From the NCBI RefSeq assembly GCF_023898315.1, contig NC_064622.1, forward strand, positions 178,332,178 through 178,396,177: 64,000 bases of DNA, written 5' to 3'. The DNA comes from Schistocerca nitens (Eukaryota > Arthropoda > Insecta > Orthoptera > Acrididae). Made by a program: the position numbers and the translations under genes. Positions 11,809-22,384 of the stretch are shown piece after piece. How positions within the stretch are numbered: position 1 is the first letter of the stretch; every line of letters starts with the position of its first letter. The notes below the pieces were generated by a model. The model saw only the letters and a list, made by a program, of their open reading frames with translations. It ran no database searches and was not told the DNA's origin.

Positions 11809-12935
11809 TTGAGACTGAGAAGCTTATGCCCATGAATCAGCATGGTTTTAGAAGGTATCAGTCATGCAAAACTCAGCTTGCCCTTTTCTTACAGGACATA
11901 GTGAGAACTATGGATGGATGGCAACAGGGAGATTCCATATTTCTAGATTTCCAGAAAGCACTTGACACGATGTCCAATTGCAGGTTGTTAACGACGGTAT
12001 GAGCATATGGAACAAGTTCACAGATATGTGGGTGGCTCGAAGACTTCTTAGGTGATAGAACCCAGTACGCTGGCCTCAACAGCAAGAGTTCATCAGAGAC
12101 AAGGGAACCATCAGGAGTGCCCCACGGAAGGTGGTGTTCTCTATACACAAAAATGATTTGGTGAACAGAGTGGGCAGCAATCTGTGGTTATTTGCTGGTG
12201 ATGCTGTGGTGTGTGGTAAGGTGTCAAGGTTGAGTGACTGTAGGAAGATACAAGACGACTTAGACAAAATTTCCAGTTGGTGTGATGAATGGCAGCTAGC
12301 CCTAAATGTGGAAAAATGTAAATTAATGTGGATGAGTAGGAAGAACATATCTATAATGTTCGGATACAGGATTACTAGTGTCCTGCTTGAAAAAGTCAAG
12401 TCATTTAAATATCTGAACATAACATTGCAAAGTGATATGGGGTGGAACGGGCATGTGAGAACTTTGATAGGGAAGGTGAATGGTTAACTTCAGTTTATTA
12501 TGAGAAACTTAAGAAAGAGTGGTTCATCTATCAAGGTGACCACATACAGGACGCTGGTGCGATCAGTTCTTGAGTACCGCTCAAGTGTTTGGGAAGAGAT
12601 CAAAGGAATTCAGAGGCAGGCTGCTAGACTTGTTACCAGTAGGTTTGAACAACATGTAAGTGTAATGGAGATGCTTCGGGAGCTCAAATGAGAATCCCTG
12701 GGTGGAAGATGACGTTCTTTTCCAGAAACACTACTGAGAAAATGTAGAGAATGGAGTTTTCAAGTTGACAACCAAGTGATTCTACTGCCATCAACATGTA
12801 TTGTGCATAAGGATCACAAAGATATGAGAAATTAGGGCTCATATGGATGCATATAGGCAGTCTTTCATCGCTGTACCATCCACCATGAACCGTATGGTGG
12901 CTTGCGGAGTATCTATGTACATATAGATGTAGATG
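11809..12935 (+). pseudogene. RT second half and 3' end of the + LINE
   Basis: Reads MNQHGFRRYQSCKTQL, FLDFQKALDTM (palm motif A), then LWLFAGDAVVC, where the second block should be FADD. The first catalytic Asp of motif C is therefore Gly. Next come KIQDDLDKISSWCDEWQ and SFKYLNITL, the thumb, and a 3' region with YRSSVW and RFEQHVSV. The same thumb sequence recurs at 23575-24297. The element ends with TAGATG units at about 12935. Confidence 0.75.
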
Positions 12936-13279
12936 TTGAGATTCTTATGGAGTTTAGTAGTAGCTGGTGCATCACTAAACTCTACAGAAGAGTAATGCCC
13001 CAGACTGGATAGGATTTGCCATCTTAACTAAAATGGAAGCATGTGTAATAATACCACCACTCTGCAGTACGTAACACCAATTAGAACCCTAGATGAGGGG
13101 GAAAAGTATAAACTGTCAGCATTTTGACAATATGTGCACCTCCAGTATTTAAATGAGGCCAAAACCAGTTTCTAGTACAGACTGTTAGCTCAAGGTTAAG
13201 ATTTGGTTGGAAGATATAAGTGCGATCCTACAGCTGGCCAAGAGTGGTACACATCCCCACTGAAAATCTTTGTTATGAT
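12936..13279. other. No recognisable feature
   Basis: About 340 bases between two LINE fragments. It is probably decayed LINE 3' or linker sequence, but nothing in it can be named. Confidence 0.3.
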
Positions 13280-13790
13280 TTTCAAATGTTCCTGTACAAA
13301 GAAAATCCTAGGAGAACTGCCCTGATGGAATCCCTGTCATATTCTATACTGAATTTGTGACTGAGTTATCTCCTCTTCTCACTATAATCTATCATAGATC
13401 CCTCCAATAAAAACCCATGCCCAGTTCTTGGAAAAAGGAACAGATCACAACTGATCCACAAAACTACTGTCCAATATCCTTGACATTGTAGAATATTAGA
13501 ACATAATTCTGAGCTCAAATATCTTTAACAGAATGATCTCCTAAATGCCAAACTGCATGGTTTTCGTAAACATCGATCATGTGAAACCCAACTTGCACTC
13601 TTTTCACATGACATACTGAAAACTTTGGATCAAGACAACCAGGTAGATGTGGTGTTTCTTGATTTCCAAAAAGCACTTGACGCAGTATCTCACCAACGCT
13701 TATTGTCGTAAGTACAATCATATGGTGTATGTAATGAAATTTGTGAAAGCAACTCCTGTTGGCTCTTAAGTAAAATTATACTGCTACTTT
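13280..13790 (+). mobile_element. LINE RT fragment
   Basis: Conceptual translation in mixed frames gives an RT finger region (WNPCHILY after a GPDGIP-like block) and palm sequence around CMVFVNIDHVKPN in one frame, or HGFRKHRSCETQLALFSHDILKT in the next, with FLDFQKALDAVSHQ at about 13645-13690. It is the same LINE group as the element ending at 12935. Both ends are ragged and no tail is visible. Confidence 0.6.
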
Positions 13791-14054
13791 TCAAAATTCC
13801 ATCGCCGAAAGTACATGGCGCTATTGAAAAGGACGATAAGATCTCAAGTTAATCGTGAAGAAAGTATACTCCTCTTCTACTGGATTCACAAAGCGTTTTC
13901 TGGGAGTGCTTTTAAAAGTAGTTGGCCAAGAGAAAAATAAGTGTTTTTTTAAAAAAAAAACGATACAATAACAACGGCATAGACATTACACAGATCAAAA
14001 TTATTATAAATCGTTGATCAAAGTTAATGACACAATTACAGTAAAACAGAAAAA

Positions 14055-14216
14055 CTAACAACTATCTTTCCCGAACCTTGCTTCCTGGCGAAGAGCTTTT
14101 AATCGTTTTTCTAGCAATTCCGAATTTGTTTCTAATTGCTGCAGTAAGTACCGATTCTTCCTTCGCAAATGCTCCATGCGTGGGCTAATGTTATACTTCA
14201 TAACTTTACAATTCAT
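14055..14216 (-). CDS. Candidate 53-residue coiled-coil small protein
   Basis: An ORF on the minus strand starts at 14216 (ATG preceded by an in-frame TGA) and stops at TAG 14055-14057. A second in-frame ATG is at 14201. The predicted protein is basic and highly charged. It holds a likely helix RMEHLRRKNRYLLQQLE with leucines at heptad-like spacing, continuing through SELLEKRLKALRQEAR. No signal peptide or membrane segment is seen. It lies in the TE-poor stretch just upstream of the + strand host exon, so a divergent gene pair is possible. I do not recognise the family. An ORF this short can occur by chance; conservation would decide. Confidence 0.35.
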   Translation of the reverse strand: MNCKVMKYNISPRMEHLRRKNRYLLQQLETNSELLEKRLKALRQEARFGKDSC

Positions 14217-14911
14217 TCACAGTTCCTGGTGGCTGTCCAATTCGGTTTTTAAAATCTCGGAACGCACACAGATTAGGTAACATGCAGCCACTGAGCATAC
14301 ATCACACAAACAAGTTACAAGTGAAACTTCTCTATTGAAATAAACATAGCTCACAGTAAATTATGCAGAAAATATTTATTGAAATACAAACTGACTGTAT
14401 ATTTAATCGACAGTGTATATTTTCTAGAAAGAATTTTTGAAGACGAATTTTACATGAGATCCTATTGGTAACCGTGGATAATCCGCCATTGCAACAAGAA
14501 ACAATACGCTATCGGAAATGCTGTGTTTATTGTGGAAAGTGTTTACAAACTTGCGAAGTGTGTGAGTTATTCTTAGAAGATCCAGTACAGAGGTTCTACT
14601 TTCACCAGCATTAGAAGCGGACTCATACCTATATTTTTCAATAAATATTATCGAAATGAATGTTAAGCTTAAAGATACATATATTCGAGAACTGGATCAG
14701 TCTTTGTTCTTGAATGTATAGCAAACGAAAAAAGATCACATTAGAAGCTCTAACAGAAAACATAAGCTTTCTCAAGACTAATGTGAACCGGTGTACGAGT
14801 TTCCCATCTTCAAAAAATTTATTAACATTAACGTTTTTGCGCATTCTATTTCTTGTGACCAACTAACAAATTCTACGATTTTTAACCATCATCTATTCCA
14901 CACATTTCGAA
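14217..14911 (+). promoter_or_regulatory. Candidate 5' region of the host gene
   Basis: About 700 bases free of recognisable repeats between the minus small ORF and the + host exon. A GTGAGT at 14562-14567 could be the donor of a non-coding first exon. The sequence TTTTACTACACAG ending at 14938 could be an acceptor just inside the next exon. No TATA box or Inr is convincing. The promoter role is inference from position only. Confidence 0.25.
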
Positions 14912-15467
14912 ATGAGTATTTCAAATTTTACTACACAGCCTGTGATACAGCAGCAACCCAAACTCGAGACTGAACAGCTCCACTGCAATGCAGCCATGCA
15001 CGTCTCCAACCCTCAAGTTGAGCCTGTTTTTATTCATCCTACAAACGGATCAAGTTTGTCATATGGAGGGAGTTCTAGTACACCAGTTGAGTCAATGCCT
15101 GCAGGTGCAGCGAACATTCAGCAACCACCAGGAATGTGTTCTGAGTCCAACCACTCAGAGCATCTGTTGCCATCACAGAAATACAGCAACGGTGGTACTG
15201 CACTTGTGAATATGGGGGACATCCCGACTGTAATGCAGCAACAACTGGGTGATAGAGGAGCTCTTACAGGAATCAACATTCCATACCCAGCGGCAGTAAC
15301 AAGTGGGGCACCAACAACACTTTTGACATTTCAACCTGCAGGGCGAACATTTGTGGCAGCTCCAGCGACTGGAGTTTGGCCAGTCAAGATCATGCAGAAT
15401 GCCTCAACAATGACAGAGGAGTCAGAGCTACAAGCAATGCCGAAAATAGGACCAGTTCATGTTCCAG
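14912..15467 (+). CDS. Host gene exon A: Gln/Pro/Ser-rich N terminus, protein unidentified
   Basis: An open frame of 185 codons starts at ATG 14912 and runs to a consensus donor, GTGAGT at 15468-15473. The frame would stop only two codons into the intron. The protein begins MSISNFTTQPVIQQQ and is rich in Gln, Pro, Ser, Thr and Gly, without membrane segments or a folded domain I can name. This composition is usual for disordered parts of transcription or chromatin proteins. It carries none of the RT, nuclease or transposase motifs found elsewhere in the window. The exon ends one base into a codon, which fits exon B at 46381. A possible acceptor at 14938 leaves open that translation starts elsewhere. 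Confidence 0.6.
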
Positions 15468-15484
15468 GTGAGTAATTACTGTTC

Positions 15485-16690
15485 AAGGTCTATATGAATT
15501 GCTACAAAACTCCTTTGGTGAAAGTCTGCTTGGTTGGGGCGATACAAATAGATTTTACCCCCACATGTTGATTGAAACTGTTGGTAACAAATCTAGCTGT
15601 ACACCTCTGAACTGCTTCAATGTCTGCCTTTAATCCTACCTGGTGGGGATCCCAAACACTCAAGAAGTACCTAAGAGTGGGTTGCATAAGTGTTGTAACT
15701 TATATATGATATCATTTGTAGGTGAGCTACACCATTCTAAATCAATCCTAATAAACTGAAGCCTTCCCTACAATCATCCTTACATGCTCATTCCATTTCA
15801 TATCGCTTTGCTGTGTTGCACCTAGATATTTAGTCGACATGATTGTTTAAGCAGCACACCATTACAGGATTGCTTTTCCCACCAATCTGCAAATAACTTT
15901 CATTTTTCTGCACTCAACACATCAAATAGAAATTGCATCTAAGTTATTAGTAAACTGCTACTCACACTATCCATCAGATTGTTATTTCCTACACACTTCC
16001 TTGGGGACTCCTAACAGCATCCTTGTCCCTGATGAACACAAGCTGTGGAGGACAAAATATTGGGTTCTGTTACTAAAGAAGTCTTTGAGCGACTCACATA
16101 TCTGGGAAGCAATTGCATTTGCATGGATCTTCATTAAAAGCCTGCAGTGGGGCATAATGTCAAACACTTTCCTTTTATCTAGGAATATAGAGTTTAACTA
16201 TTGCCCTTCATTCATGATTTGCAGGATGTCATGAGAAAAGGGAAGCTGAGTTCGGCGTGAGTGATACTTTCTAAATGTGTGCCGATTTGTGCACAGAAGC
16301 CTTACTGTGTTGAGCAAAGTTATTGTATTCAGACTTAGACAATGTTCAAGAATACTGCAGCATGTGGATGTTAAGGATATGGGTCTGTAATTTTGCAGGG
16401 CCATTCTTTTACCTTTCTTATATCCAGGAGTTAGCTGCACTTTTTTTTCAGTCTCTGGGAATTTGTGCTGTGTGAGAGATCTGCGATAAATTCAAGCTAA
16501 GTCAGGGCCAATGCTGTAGAGTACTGTCTGTAAAACCGAATTGTGATTCCATCTGAACATGGTGACTTATTGGTTTTTAACCCTTTTAGTTGCTTGCCTA
16601 TGCCAGTGATGCCCATTTTTATGTTCTCCATATGGGAGTCTGTGCAATGGTCAAATGGTGGTAGGCTTTGTCTGTGTGATCATCTTGCAT
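15485..16690 (-). mobile_element. Degenerate LINE RT fragment
   Basis: Three minus frames give RT pieces in order from right to left: GYKKGKRMALQNYRPISLTS (16430-16370), SLKDFFSNRTQYF with GVPKEV (16110-15990), and RYFLSVWDPHQVGLKADIEAVQR (15670-15600). Further upstream, 16500-16690, a decayed GPDGIP-type block is readable. It is related to the + LINE family ending at 12935, in opposite orientation. It stops 17 bases from the splice donor of exon A. No tail or target duplication is visible. Confidence 0.65.
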
Positions 16691-17229
16691 GAATGACTTT
16701 TAAACATGAAAATTAAAACTTCAGCTTTCAGTTAACTAGGGCCTATCTTCTATTGCTACACCAGACAGGGCAGCAAGTGACTGGATAGATGCTGTTCACC
16801 TGCAGGTGGGAGGCAGGGAAGTATACAATATCTGTCTGCAAATAATGTAATTCTAACAGTGTGTATATTTTGTTTCTGAGCTGGAGAAAGAGAAGCACTT
16901 CATCATGTGCTTACATTCCTAAAACTCGCACTTACACTGGCCAGTGCAGTAGAACAATAGACCATTACTATGGGTGACACAGGTCTACATGGACGTGCTG
17001 TAATATGACATTGAATCTTATAATTTACAGTGTCATGTAAGCCGGAATTGTAATAGCACAGTGAAAACAGTTACAAATGAAAACAGAAAATGTAATCAAT
17101 TAAAGAACATTAGTCCTTCATCCTTCCAAGTCTTAGCCTCGTTTCCCTTGAACGTCAAGACAATACTAAAGAAACAGAGATGAGTTGGGAGATATGATAC
17201 TGTGAGAAGATCTAAGTTGGAACAAGGCT
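16691..17229. other. No recognisable feature
   Basis: About 540 bases of AT-rich sequence between opposed LINE fragments. I find no motif, terminal repeat or coding frame here. Confidence 0.3.
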
Positions 17230-17640
17230 GCTAGAGTACAGCACGTTCCCTCAAAATTACTGAGGTCCTTGGGAGAGCCAACTGTGACAAAATTACTGAA
17301 ATTGACTGTAGTAAAGCAAAAGCAGTAATGCTGAACTCTATTTTAAAATTTTCATTTACAAATGAAAATCCAGGTCTGTTGCCCAGATTTAATTCTCTCA
17401 CCAATGTGAAATTGATTGATATAAATATTAGTGTCAGTGGTTTTGAGAAGCAGCTGAAATTACTAAAACTCAACAAAATTCCAGGGTGCAATGGAATCCC
17501 TGTTGGATTCTATACGGAACTTGTGGCTGAGTTGGCCTCTCTTTTAACCACAATCTACAGTTGATCCCCCAAACAGAAAATCATGGCCAATAGTTGAAAG
17601 GAAAAACAGATCACACCCATCTACAGGAAGAGATTACACC
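17230..17640 (+). mobile_element. LINE RT finger fragment
   Basis: Reads NSILKFSFTNENPG then LLKLNKIPGCNGIPVGFYTEL, which is the RT finger block PGxDGIP in decayed form. Then come ITPIYRKR and LNNYF, corresponding to PIxKKxxxxNYRP. It is closely like the fragment at 13280-13790. It is fused at about 17650 to a piece of a different LINE family. Confidence 0.6.
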
Positions 17641-17659
17641 TCAATAATTATTTCAGTTG

Positions 17660-18526
17660 GGGGAGTGCCTGTCATAGAACTGCTGAGGCTCCTAAACAAT
17701 TCTGTATTTGCAATACCACTGATGTCGGATGTGGGAGGTATGAATATAAAAAGACTTGCATACTTTTCTTACTTTCATTCTATTGTGTCATATGGGATCA
17801 TATTTTGGGATAACTCGTCAAACTGAGCAAAAGTTTTTATAGTGCAAAGACAAGGAATTTGGAATTCTAACCATGGCTTCTCAGTATATTTATTCCTTAA
17901 TGAAATTTGTTGCAAATAATATGTCTCTGTTTCCAACTAATAGCTCAATACATAGTATCAATACGAGGAATAAGATCAATGTACATAAAGACCTGAAGTC
18001 ATTTACCTGGTCCGAAAAGGGGTCCAGTACTCGGGAACACACATTTTCAATAAATTGCCAGCAACCATTAAAAACTTGGTTTCAGATAAAGCACAGTTTA
18101 GTCAGAATTTCAAAGACTTTTTGGTAGACAACTCCTTCTACTCTCTAGATGGATCTTAACAGGGAATGTTATAACAGCTTAAGTAAAAATGTCTGTTAGT
18201 TTTCAGTTTTGACAGCACTTGGTCACAACAGTCAAGATTACATACCTTGTGTATGATAAAGTTATTAAAAGTGCATAACTATGTTTCATTCTGACAGTGC
18301 ATTAATTTTGTAAATAGGCTAGTAGAAGTTCCATTTTACTGTAATGCATTCACATATCTTGACAGTCTCCTTCTGGACAGTCTCATAAGAAATAACCAGG
18401 GAAGTGAGTATTACATTCAAACATTCTATGTTTTTATGTTATGCTTTCTGACATGTTCCACAGCCATGAGAATCATCTGATTCTTGGGTCTATGGAACAA
18501 AAACTAAATCTAATCTAAACTAATCA
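17660..18526 (+). mobile_element. Diverged 3' end of the TAATC-tailed LINE family
   Basis: It contains RLAYFSYFHSIVSYGIIFW and ASQYIYSLMKFVANN (17873 onward), matching the C-terminal part of the RT proteins at 9031 and 55483. The 3' UTR carries the stem GTTCCA...TGGAAC (18455-18498) and ends in AATCTAATCTAA repeats (about 18504-18526). It is older than the other two copies: many stops and only moderate protein similarity. Confidence 0.75.
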
Positions 18527-18938
18527 AAATGGTAGCAGACAACTATTTGTCATATAATCTTGGAACTTATTCAGATCTCAGACATTATAAGGTATGTCTA
18601 ACAGAATGGCCTCCTCCATGCCAAACAGCATGGATTCCAGTAACATTGATCTCTTGAAACCCATCTCATATGTATCACCCATGGCATTCTGAAACCTTTC
18701 GAGCAAGATGAAGAGGTAGATGCAGCAAGTCTCAATTTCCAAAAAAGCATTTGACTCAGTATCACATCTTCGCTTATTATCAAAAGTACAGTTGTATGGC
18801 ATATCAACTGGTATTTGTGTCTGGATTCAGGACTTTTCGGTATGTAGAACAAAGCATGTTATCTACACTACTGGCCATTAAAATTGCTACACCAAGAAGA
18901 AATGCAGATGATAAACGGGTATTCATTGGACAAATATA

Positions 18939-20340
18939 CACTCCTGGAAATTGAAATAAGAACACCGTGAATTCATTGTCCCAGGAAGGGGAAACTTTAT
19001 TGACACATTCCTGGGGTCAGATACATCACATGATCACACTGACAGAACCACAGGCACATAGACACAGGCAACAGAGCATGCACAATGTCGGCACTAGTAC
19101 AGTGTATATCCACCTTTCGCAGCAATGCAGGCTGCTATTCTCCCATGGAGACGATCGTAGAGATGCTGCATGTAGTCCTGTGGAACGGCTTGCCATGCCA
19201 TTTCCACCTGGCGCCTCAGTTGGACCAGCGTTCGTGCTGGACGTGCAGACCGCATGAGACGACGCTTCATCCAGTCCCAAACATGCTCAATGGGGGACAG
19301 ATCCGGAGATCTTGCTGGCCAGGGTAGTTGACTTACACCTTCTAGAGCACGTTGGGTGGCACAGGATACATGCGGACGTGCATTGTCCTGTTGGAACAGC
19401 AAGTTCCCTTGCCGGTCTAGGAATGGTAGAACGATGGGTTCGATGACGGTTTGGATGTACCGTGCACTATTCAGTGTCCCCTCGACGATCACCAGTGGTG
19501 TACGGCCAGTGTAGGAGATCGCTCCCCACACCATGATGCCCGGTGTTGGCCCTGTGTGCCTCGGTCGTATGCAGTCCTGATTGTGGCGCTCACCTACACG
19601 GCGCCAAACACGCATACGACCATCATTGGCACCAAGGCAGAAGCGACTCTCATCGCTGAAGACGACACGTCTCCATTCGTCCCTCCATTCACGCCTGTCG
19701 CGACACCACTGGAGGCGGGCTGCACGATGTTGGGGCGTGAGCGGAAGACGGCCTAACGGTGTGCGGGACCGTAGCCCAGCTTCATGGAGACGGTTGCGAA
19801 TGGTCCTCGCCGATACCCCAGGAGCAACAGTGTCCCTAATTTGCTGGGAAGTGGCGGTGCGGTCCCCTACGGCACTGCGTAGGATCCTACGGTCTTGGCG
19901 TGCATCCGTGCGTCGCTGCGGTCCGGTCCCAGGTCGACGGGCACGTGCACCTTCCGCCGACCACTGGCGACAACATCGATGTACTGTGGAGAGCAATTCT
20001 GCGGTACGTCCACCCGGCCTCCCGCACGCCCACTATACGCCCTCGCTCAAAGTCCGTCAACTGCACATACGGTTCACGTCCACGCTGCCGCGGCATGCTA
20101 CCAGTGTTAAAGACTGCGATGGAGCTCCGTATGCCACGGCAAACTGGCTGACACTGACGGCGGCGGTGCACAAATGCTGCGCAGCTAGCGCCATTCGACG
20201 GCCAACACCGCGGTTCCTGGTGTGTCCGTTGTGCCTTGCGTGTGATCATTGCTTGTACAGCCCTCTCGCAGTGTCCGGAGCAAGTATGGTGGGTCTGACA
20301 CACCGGTGTCAATGTGTTCTTTTTTCCATTTCCAGGAGTG
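18939..20340 (-). mobile_element. Tc1-like DNA transposon (inner)
   Basis: Terminal inverted repeats of about 28 bases begin CACTCCTGGAAAT (18939 onward, and the complement ending at 20340). TA lies on both sides (18937-18938 and 20341-20342). The length is 1402 bases, typical for Tc1. It is the younger of the two nested elements: its transposase is almost open, while the host element's is broken. Confidence 0.9.
19094..20096 (-). pseudogene. Tc1-type transposase, near-intact with one N-terminal frameshift
   Basis: The likely start is ATG at 20096 (MPRQRGREPYVQLTDFERG), giving the first helix-turn-helix. Around 20000 the frame shifts, with probable loss of a few residues, into a 300-codon open frame ending at 19094. 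That frame holds the second DNA-binding region (STVHRCCRQW...ARARRPG), VVFSDESRF (first catalytic Asp), FQQDNARPHVS (second Asp) and SPDLSPIEHVWD (Glu). By my count 32 residues separate the second Asp from the Glu, slightly fewer than the 34 of classical Tc1. It would act in the nucleus by cut and paste at TA sites; the frameshift probably inactivates it. Confidence 0.85.
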
Positions 20341-20404
20341 TATTATACTAGAACTGACATGTGATTACATTTTCACGCGATTTGGGTGCATAGATCGTGA
20401 GAAA

Positions 20405-21119
20405 TCAGTACCTAGAACAACCACCTCTGGCCATAATAATGGCCTTGATACGCCTGGGCATTGAGTCAAACAGAGCTTGGATGGCGTGTACAGGTACAGC
20501 TGCCCATGCAACTTCAACACGATACCACAGATCATCAAGAGTAGTGACTGGTGTATTGTGACGAGCCAGTTGCTCGGCCACTATTGACCATACGTTTTCA
20601 ATTGGTGAGAGATCTGGAGAATGTGCTGGACAGGGCAGCAATCGAACATTTTCTGTATCCAGAAAGGTACGTACAGGACCTGCAACATGCGGTCATGCAT
20701 TATCCTGCTGAAATTTAGGGTTTTACAGGGAACGAATGAAGGGTAGAGCCACGGGTCGTAACACATCTGAAATGTATCGTCCACTGTTCAAAGTGCTGTC
20801 CATGGGAACAAGAGGTGACCGAGATGTGTAACTAGTGGCACCCCATACCATCATGCCGGGTGATACGCCAGTATGGCGATGACGAATGTCACCAAACACA
20901 GATGCGACCATCATGATGCTGTAAACAGAACCTGGATTCATCCACAAAAAATGACGTTTTGCCATTCATGCACCCAGGTTCATCGTAGAGTACACCATCA
21001 CAGGCACTCCTGTCTGTGATGCAGCGGCAAGGGTAACTGCAGACATGGTCTCCGAGCTGATAGTCCATGCTGCTCCAAACGCCGTCGAACTGTTCGTGCA
21101 GATGGTTGTTGTCTCGCAA
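20405..21119 (-). pseudogene. Decayed transposase of the outer Tc1 element
   Basis: Three minus frames hold FVDESRFCLQHHDGR (first Asp block, about 21060), SPGMMVWGATSYTSRSPLV (about 20860) and HSPDLSPIENVW (Glu block, about 20610), ending ARGGCSRY. The second Asp block is lost between frames. The order matches Tc1 transposase, and several stops and shifts show inactivation. Confidence 0.8.
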
Positions 21120-22384
21120 ATGTCCCCATCTGTTGACTTAAGGATCGAGACGTGGCTGCACGATCCGTTACAGCGATGCGGATAAGATGCCTGTCATCTC
21201 AACTGCTAGTGATACGAGGTCATTGGGATCCAGCACGGCATTCCATATTACCCTCCTGAACCCACCAATTCCATATTCTGCTAACAGTCAATGGATCTCG
21301 ACCTAACGAGAGTAGCAATGTCGCGATACGATAAACTGCAATCGCGATAGGCTACAATCCAACCTTTATCAAAGTTGGAAACGTGATGGTACCCATTTCT
21401 CCTCTTTACACGAGGCATCACAACAACGTTTCAGCAGGCAATGCCGGTCAACTGCTGTTTGTGTATGAGAAATTGGTTGGAAACTTTCCTCATGTCAGCA
21501 CGTTGTAGGTGTTGCCACCAATGCCAACTTTGTGTGAATGCTCTGAAAAGCTAATCATTTGCATATCACGGCATCTTCTTCCTGTTGGTTAAATTTCGCA
21601 TCTGTAGCACGTCATCTTCGTGGTGTAGCAATTTTAATGGCCAGTAGTGTAGCATGAAGAGTCAGTAACAGACGTAGAAGTAAGTTTGGGTGTGCTCCAG
21701 GGATGTTAGGTGGGACCCTTGCTGTTCATGTTGTATAATAATGATCATGACTTGGCAGACAAAATTAACGGCAACCTTAAACATTAGTCAGAGATGTAGT
21801 TATCTGTAATGACTTATTGTGAGAAAAGCTACATAAATATTTAATCAGATCTGAACAAGATTTAAAAGTGGGACAAAGATTGCAAACCGTATGTTCAAAA
21901 ATGTAAAATTGTACACTTCCTAAAATGAAAAAAAAAGATAGCAAACATACCCTGTATGTTAAAAAATGTAAAATTGCATACTTCATAAAATGGAAAAAAA
22001 AGTTTTATCTTCTGACTGCAGTATCAGTGAGTCACAGCTGGAAACAGTCAACTCGTTCATATACCTTTATGTAACAGTTTGTATGATTGTGAAATGGAAC
22101 TATCACATAGGCTCTGACATGGGTAAAGCAGGTGGCAGACTTCAGTTTGATGATAGAATATTAGGGAATTGCAGCCATTCTACATAAGAGATTGCTTACA
22201 AGTGACTCGTGCCACCCATCTTAGAACATTGCTCAAGTAGATGAGTCCCTTACCAAGTAGGACTAAAAGACAATATTGAACCTATACACTGAAGTGCAGT
22301 ACAAATAGTCACAGGTTATACAAATACATAGTTTCACAGTGATATATAATGATAAAATTCACTTGGGCTTTGAACCGCATCAAA

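Larger units (their letters stand above)
7030..12935 (+). mobile_element. CR1/Jockey-type LINE, interrupted by two later insertions
   Basis: Pieces of one + strand LINE occur in order: ORF1 (7038-7920), endonuclease (8040-8757), the linker between endonuclease and RT (10600-10900), RT first half (11095-11354), RT second half (11809-12700) and a 3' end with TAGATG units at about 12921-12935. Two elements split it. A minus LINE lies at 8761-10563 and an inverted-repeat element at 11355-11808. Removing the second restores an in-frame join (NFIETE followed by KLMPMNQHGF). The RT has no RNase H. Many stops and frameshifts show age. RT motif C reads FAGD instead of FADD. Six other fragments of related LINEs lie in the window. 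Confidence 0.8.
18866..21649 (-). mobile_element. Tc1-like DNA transposon (outer), carrying a second Tc1 insertion
   Basis: The ends are inverted copies of CACTACTGGCCATTAAAATT and continue to about 30 bases (18866-18895 and 21620-21649). The dinucleotide TA flanks both ends (18864-18865, 21650-21651), the Tc1 signature. Without the inner insertion the element is about 1.38 kb. Minus-strand frames at 20405-21119 are remnants of its transposase. The inner Tc1 occupies 18939-20340, near the left terminal repeat. Confidence 0.9.
18580..22360 (+). mobile_element. LINE RT region split by nested Tc1 elements
   Basis: Left part (18590-18865) reads in mixed frames as an RT palm: SLETHLICITHGILKPFEQDEEVDAA and AFDSV. 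Right part (21652-22360) continues with EESVTDVEVSLGVLQG, VGPLLFMLYNND and thumb-like sequence (ITVSHSWKQSTR in a shifted frame at about 22030). The Tc1 element at 18866-21649 sits between them with a TA duplication. The copy is strongly degenerate. A short local repeat of an AAAATGTAAAATTG-type segment occurs at about 21897 and 21962. Confidence 0.65.

Noticed and set aside
19581-20351. 256-codon plus frame
   Set aside because: Antisense to the inner Tc1 transposase; Arg/Ser-rich and without a domain.
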